The position numbers were made by a program, and so were the translations under genes. Positions 59,546 through 64,000 of a stretch of DNA of 64,000 nt are shown one piece after another. The notes beneath the pieces were generated by a model that was given only the letters and a program-made list of their open reading frames with translations, was not told the DNA's origin and did not search any database. Origin of the DNA: Vibrio agarivorans. Lineage in GTDB: Bacteria; Pseudomonadota; Gammaproteobacteria; Enterobacterales; Vibrionaceae. How positions within the stretch are numbered: position 1 is the first letter of the stretch; the number at the start of each line of letters is the position of its first letter. The stretch spans positions 62,001-126,000 of the forward strand of contig NZ_JAUFQF010000004.1 of NCBI RefSeq assembly GCF_030409635.1. Direction: 5' to 3'.

Positions 59546-60040
59546 TTACAAATCCAAGTCGCTATTATCGACCTTCACCTCAACCATTTTATTGAGCATC
59601 TTCACCAGCATAATGGAGCGCATTTCACCATCAGGCTCTTGATAGATAGCCTCTATACCCGCAAATTGGCCTGACTTAATCGCGACTTTTTGCCCAGATT
59701 CTGGCAGCGCAATCTCTTGTGGTTTATTCGCCATAGATTCGAGTTGTTTGAGGTTAAAAATCAGATCGCCCTGCACCTCTTGAGGGTAATTACCTTGACG
59801 AATAAAGTCGACCACACCTCTAGTTGAACGCACGGTTGTAAACGAAGGCCCTAGCTCAAAATCAAACCGAACAAACATATATGAAGGGAAAAGCGGTTCT
59901 TGCTTAACCTGACGCTTACCACGAGTGATCTTCTCGACCTGCACTTTAGGGTAATAACACTCAACATTTTGATTGTTTAAGTGCAATGTGGCCCTTTCTT
60001 GCTCACCTTTCTTGCAATAAAGGACGTACCAACGTTTCAT
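59546..60040 (-). CDS. rfaH: Transcription antitermination protein RfaH
   Basis: A NusG paralogue recruited at ops elements to suppress pausing and Rho termination in long envelope operons. The protein is 164 residues. The N-terminal NGN domain is WYVLYCKKGEQERATLHLNN, then EPLFPSYMFVRF near 48-59 and FTTVRSTRGVVDFIR near 67-81. The C-terminal KOW-type domain (KSGQFAGIEAIYQ near 122-134) is the alpha/beta switching part in E. coli RfaH. It is transcribed singly. About 128 gene-free bases separate it from hemH. Confidence 0.95.
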   Translation of the reverse strand: MKRWYVLYCKKGEQERATLHLNNQNVECYYPKVQVEKITRGKRQVKQEPLFPSYMFVRFDFELGPSFTTVRSTRGVVDFIRQGNYPQEVQGDLIFNLKQLESMANKPQEIALPESGQKVAIKSGQFAGIEAIYQEPDGEMRSIMLVKMLNKMVEVKVDNSDLDL

Positions 60041-60168
60041 ATCTATACCAACTGTTTTGATTCGTTTTAATTATATACCTAAGCAACGCTACGCGCAGCG
60101 ATGACCCAGGCTAAGTGAGTTATATTAAACCAAATCGGTGTTAAACCAAACCGGCTAACATTAGCCCC

Positions 60169-61134
60169 CTAAACCGACAATTGACGCGTCACTAAGTCGC
60201 TCATTAAAGCAACATGCTCTTCACTGTCATTCAAGCAAGGAATGTACTGGAAAGCGCTACCTCCGGCTTCAATAAAGATTTCCTGACACTCTTCAGAAAT
60301 CTCTTCGAGCGTTTCCAAACAGTCGGAAGCAAAAGCCGGAGTAAGAATATCCAGTTTTTTGATGCCTTGGCCCGGTAGCTTTTCTAATGTCTTATCCGTG
60401 TAGGGCTGCAACCACTCCTCTCGGCCAAAGCGAGATTGATAAGTATGACCAATCTGCTGATCATTAAGGCCAAGCTCTTTAGCGAGTAACTGTGTCGTCC
60501 TCTCGCAATGCTTTGGATAAATGTCACCATTGTCTGCATACCGTTGCGGGATGCCGTGATAAGAGCACAACAGATAATCTCCCCTACCATTCTCTTCCCA
60601 GCTTTTTCTTACTGTTGCAGCAAGCGCCCTAATATAAAGAGGGTGGTCATGATAATCCGTTTGAAGGCGATACTGTGGAATATGAGCATAACCTTTGAAT
60701 GCCTTCAATAAGCCGTCACTCACCGCTGCGGTTGTCGTACCAGAGTATTGCGGATAAAGAGGCAGGACAAAGATGTCGTCTACGCCACGCTCTTGAAGAG
60801 CTTGGATGCCCGTTTTTAAGCTCGGGCTGCCATACGTCATACCAAGCTCCACTGGGATATTGAGCGACAGTTCCAGAGCTTGTCGTTGCCTTTGTGAGTA
60901 GACCATCAAAGGGGAGCCTTCTGCCATCCATACCGACTGATATAACTTAGCTACTTTCGGAGCACGGATGGGCAAAATCACACCGTGTAAAAGCGGACAC
61001 CATAACCATCGCGTCATATCCACTACGCGGTGATCGTGTAAGAACTCTGATAAAAAAGCCTTTACTGCTTGAGGGGTGGCAGCATCCGGTGTCCCTAGAT
61101 TGACGAGCAATACGCCCTGTTTTTTATTTTCCAT
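60169..61134 (-). CDS. hemH: Ferrochelatase
   Basis: Inserts Fe2+ into protoporphyrin IX, the last step of heme synthesis, at the membrane surface. The protein is 321 residues. [19 protein letters not shown] near residue 8, [17 protein letters not shown] near 122-138, the catalytic histidine in [17 protein letters not shown] near 188, and the glutamate-rich [15 protein letters not shown] near 267 are all present. It is downstream of adk on the same strand with a terminator between them. Confidence 0.97.
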   Translation of the reverse strand: MENKKQGVLLVNLGTPDAATPQAVKAFLSEFLHDHRVVDMTRWLWCPLLHGVILPIRAPKVAKLYQSVWMAEGSPLMVYSQRQRQALELSLNIPVELGMTYGSPSLKTGIQALQERGVDDIFVLPLYPQYSGTTTAAVSDGLLKAFKGYAHIPQYRLQTDYHDHPLYIRALAATVRKSWEENGRGDYLLCSYHGIPQRYADNGDIYPKHCERTTQLLAKELGLNDQQIGHTYQSRFGREEWLQPYTDKTLEKLPGQGIKKLDILTPAFASDCLETLEEISEECQEIFIEAGGSAFQYIPCLNDSEEHVALMSDLVTRQLSV

Positions 61135-61192
61135 ATATCAAGCTTACTGTTAAAAGTCTGTCTGCTTAGGTACGCTACTTGCCTGAAATTAG

Positions 61193-61223
61193 AGCAAAAA
61201 AAAGCGACCTATCAAGGTCGCTT
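61193..61223 (-). terminator. Terminator of adk
   Basis: On the minus strand AAGCGACCT (61223-61215) pairs with AGGTCGCTT (61210-61202) over a four-base loop and runs into a T tract. It lies 24 bases after the adk stop and separates adk from hemH. Confidence 0.92.
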
Positions 61224-61246
61224 CACTATATCAAACATTATGCTGA

Positions 61247-61990
<744 letters not shown>

Positions 61991-62069
61991 CTATGGCTCA
62001 ACACAGAGCCAAACGATTAAACTGCGCGTAGTCTACCACAGTTTTTTGCCATTTTTGCCACGATACGAC

Positions 62070-62110
62070 GAAAGAATAAGGCACTAGCGAGAAACTCTCG
62101 CTAGTGCCTT
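62070..62110 (-). terminator. Terminator of htpG
   Basis: AAGGCACTAGCGAG (62078-62091) pairs perfectly with CTCGCTAGTGCCTT (62097-62110), loop AAACT. On the minus strand it is followed by a T-rich tail (ATTCTTTCG). It starts 22 bases after the htpG stop. Confidence 0.88.
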
Positions 62111-62132
62111 AAGGAATCATCGCCAAATTTGG

Positions 62133-64000
62133 TTATTTAACGAGTAATGTGTTAATTGCGCCTAAGAATTGAGAAGGATCTTCCATCGAGCCACGCTCTG
62201 CAAGCATTGCTTGACCCAAAAGCACTTCAACCCAGCGTCCAAACACTTGCTCATCCGCTTCATCTGCCATGCGTTTTACGAGCTCATGCTCAGGGTTAAT
62301 CTCAAAGATGTACTTCACTTCTGGTGCTGCCTGACCAGCCGCTTCCAAAAGTTTTGCCATTTGAGTGCCCATTTCGAAATCATCGGTCACAACGACGGCA
62401 GGTGTAGTCGCGAGCTTAAATGTCGTGCGGACTTCTTTCACGCGGTCGCCAAGGTAGGCTTTGGTGCGGTCAACCACTGACTTGAACTCTTCTTCTGTTT
62501 CCTTTTGCTTCTCTTTCTCAGCTTCGTCTTCAAACTTGCTCAGATCAAGGCCTGCTTTGGTGATTGATTGGAACTGCTTACCATCAAACTCTGTCAAGTA
62601 GTTCATTAACCATTCATCGATACGGTCAAACATCAGAACCACTTCGATACCTTTCGCTTTAAACTGCTCTAAGTGAGGGCTGTTCTTAGCGGCAGCGTAG
62701 CTGTCTGCTGTTAGGTAATAGATCTTATCTTGGCCTTCCTTCATTCGTTCAACATAAGATGCTAGGCCGATGGTTTGATCCGCAGAGTCGACCTCAGTAG
62801 AAGCAAAGCGAAGCAGCGCAGCGACTTTCTCCTTGTTCGCCATATCTTCCGCTGGACCTTCTTTCAGCACTAGGCCAAACTCTTTCCAGAACGACTGGTA
62901 TTTTTCTTCGTCATTCTTCGCTAAGCGCTCAAGCATCGTCAGCACACGCTTGGTACACGCATTACGTAGAGATTGTGTCACCTTGTTGTCTTGCAAAATT
63001 TCACGAGACACGTTCAATGGCAGATCATTAGAATCTATCAAGCCGCGAACGAAACGCAGGTATGACGGCATAAACTGCTCTGCGTCATCCATGATAAAGA
63101 CACGCTGAACATAAAGCTTCAAGCCTGACTTGTGGTCACGATTCATCATGTCCCAAGGGGCTTTTGATGGAATATACAGTAAGCTCGTGTAGTCGTTTTT
63201 ACCTTCTACTCGGTTGTGACTCCACAGCAAAGGATCAGCAAAATCATGAGAGACGTGTTTATAGAACTCCTGATACTCTTCATCCGTAATGTCTGATTTA
63301 CTGCGAGTCCATAATGCCTGTGCTTTGTTGATTTGCTCCCACTTTTTCTCGCCCGTTTCTTTGCCTTCATCGTCACGAACTGCAGTTTGAATGGAAACAG
63401 GAATACCAATGTGGTCTGAGTATTTGCTGATGACTTCACGTAAACGCCACTCATCCAAGAACTCTTTACCTTCTTCACGCATGTGAAGAACAATGTCCGT
63501 ACCGCGCGTTTCCTTGGTGATACCTTCAATCGTGTAATCACCTTCGCCGGCCGAGTGCCATTGAACCGCTTCTGAAGAACTTAGGCCTGCTGCGCGAGTG
63601 CGAACTGTCACGGCATCTGCAACGATAAACGCTGAATAGAAACCCACACCAAATTGACCAATCAGTTGCGAGTCTTTGCTCTGATCTTCAGAAAGCTTTG
63701 AGAAGAAGTCTGCTGTACCCGATTTTGCGATAGTACCTAGGTGTTCAATCACGTCTTCGCGTGACATCCCGATGCCATTGTCAGAAATCGTCAGTGTGTT
63801 GGCTTGCTGATCAAAAGCAAGCTTCACACCTAGATCAGCATCGCCTTGATAGAGCTCTGAGTTTGATAAAGCTTGAAAACGTAACTTGTCCGATGCATCT
63901 GACGCATTCGAAATCAGTTCACGCAGGAAAATCTCTTTGTTTGAGTACAAAGAGTGGATCATTAAATGAAGAAGTTGCTTAACTTCCGATTGAAATCCGC
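62133..64000 (-). CDS. htpG: Chaperone protein HtpG (Hsp90), N-terminus cut by window edge
   Basis: A dimeric ATP-dependent chaperone. The frame stays open to base 64000, with residues [20 protein letters not shown] at the edge, so only about ten N-terminal residues are missing. ATP-binding GHKL motifs are [15 protein letters not shown] near the start, [19 protein letters not shown] and [15 protein letters not shown]. The middle domain includes [14 protein letters not shown] (the conserved NVSRE...Q activating region), and the C-terminal dimerisation domain ends at [10 protein letters not shown]. It lies next to adk, as in E. coli and other gamma-proteobacteria. Confidence 0.98.
   Translation of the reverse strand, partial: GFQSEVKQLLHLMIHSLYSNKEIFLRELISNASDASDKLRFQALSNSELYQGDADLGVKLAFDQQANTLTISDNGIGMSREDVIEHLGTIAKSGTADFFSKLSEDQSKDSQLIGQFGVGFYSAFIVADAVTVRTRAAGLSSSEAVQWHSAGEGDYTIEGITKETRGTDIVLHMREEGKEFLDEWRLREVISKYSDHIGIPVSIQTAVRDDEGKETGEKKWEQINKAQALWTRSKSDITDEEYQEFYKHVSHDFADPLLWSHNRVEGKNDYTSLLYIPSKAPWDMMNRDHKSGLKLYVQRVFIMDDAEQFMPSYLRFVRGLIDSNDLPLNVSREILQDNKVTQSLRNACTKRVLTMLERLAKNDEEKYQSFWKEFGLVLKEGPAEDMANKEKVAALLRFASTEVDSADQTIGLASYVERMKEGQDKIYYLTADSYAAAKNSPHLEQFKAKGIEVVLMFDRIDEWLMNYLTEFDGKQFQSITKAGLDLSKFEDEAEKEKQKETEEEFKSVVDRTKAYLGDRVKEVRTTFKLATTPAVVVTDDFEMGTQMAKLLEAAGQAAPEVKYIFEINPEHELVKRMADEADEQVFGRWVEVLLGQAMLAERGSMEDPSQFLGAINTLLVK

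Overview
The window is a piece of the main chromosome of a gamma-proteobacterium of the genus Vibrio or a very close relative. The evidence is the combination of luxO-luxU with a divergent sigma-54-driven Qrr small RNA, the sodium-motor protein MotY beside rnt, an rnfABCDGE operon, a nagE lacking an EIIA domain, and Vibrio-type Fur, RfaH and SeqA sequences. Almost everything is core housekeeping. I see no prophage, insertion sequence, CRISPR array or integron, and no convincing new multi-gene system. The new or under-described material is mostly non-coding: structured leaders, a REPIN-like repeat pair and a DnaA-box cluster.

Layout, left part (1-30.9 kb): the 3' part of metG, a membrane-anchored protein of unknown function, udp (uridine phosphorylase), a MATE efflux pump and a CBS-pair protein. 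Next is the molybdopterin operon moaABCDE (minus strand) behind a Moco-type leader RNA, with ybhK divergent. The quorum-sensing module follows: luxO-luxU, LuxO-type operator repeats, a sigma-54 promoter and qrr1. After uvrB comes a DnaA-box/GATC-rich intergenic region, tRNA-Asn and a REPIN-like element. The rnfABCDGE-nth operon follows, with a long repeat array at the RnfC C-terminus. A chemoreceptor, a Ca2+-type P-ATPase, an 876-base stretch with no genes, gloA, motY, rnt and an Na+/H+ antiporter-family gene complete this part.

Middle part (31-49.5 kb): sdhCDAB-sucAB-sucCD on the minus strand, divergent from gltA, so most of the oxidative TCA cycle sits in one cluster. A strong hairpin terminator splits sucAB from sucCD. 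Then come the Nif3-like ybgI, a DUF1853 gene, seqA-pgm with an intervening attenuator-like hairpin, ybfF, a DUF2788 membrane protein, fldA, a DUF4442 gene and fur.

Right part (49.5-64 kb): glnS, then the N-acetylglucosamine regulon: nagE divergent from nagA-nagC, with a CRP site and a NagC-like operator between them. A CPA2/RCK antiporter, asnB, rfaH, hemH, adk (with a compound hairpin leader) and htpG (N-terminus cut by the window edge) follow.

Functionally the window joins TCA-cycle control (sdh, suc, gltA, probable ArcA-type site), sodium bioenergetics (Rnf, MotY, antiporters), iron and redox genes (fur, fldA, hemH, Rnf) and global regulators (LuxO/Qrr1, Fur, SeqA, RfaH, NagC). Functional names come from recognisable motifs and full-length family resemblance read by eye. 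No database search was possible.
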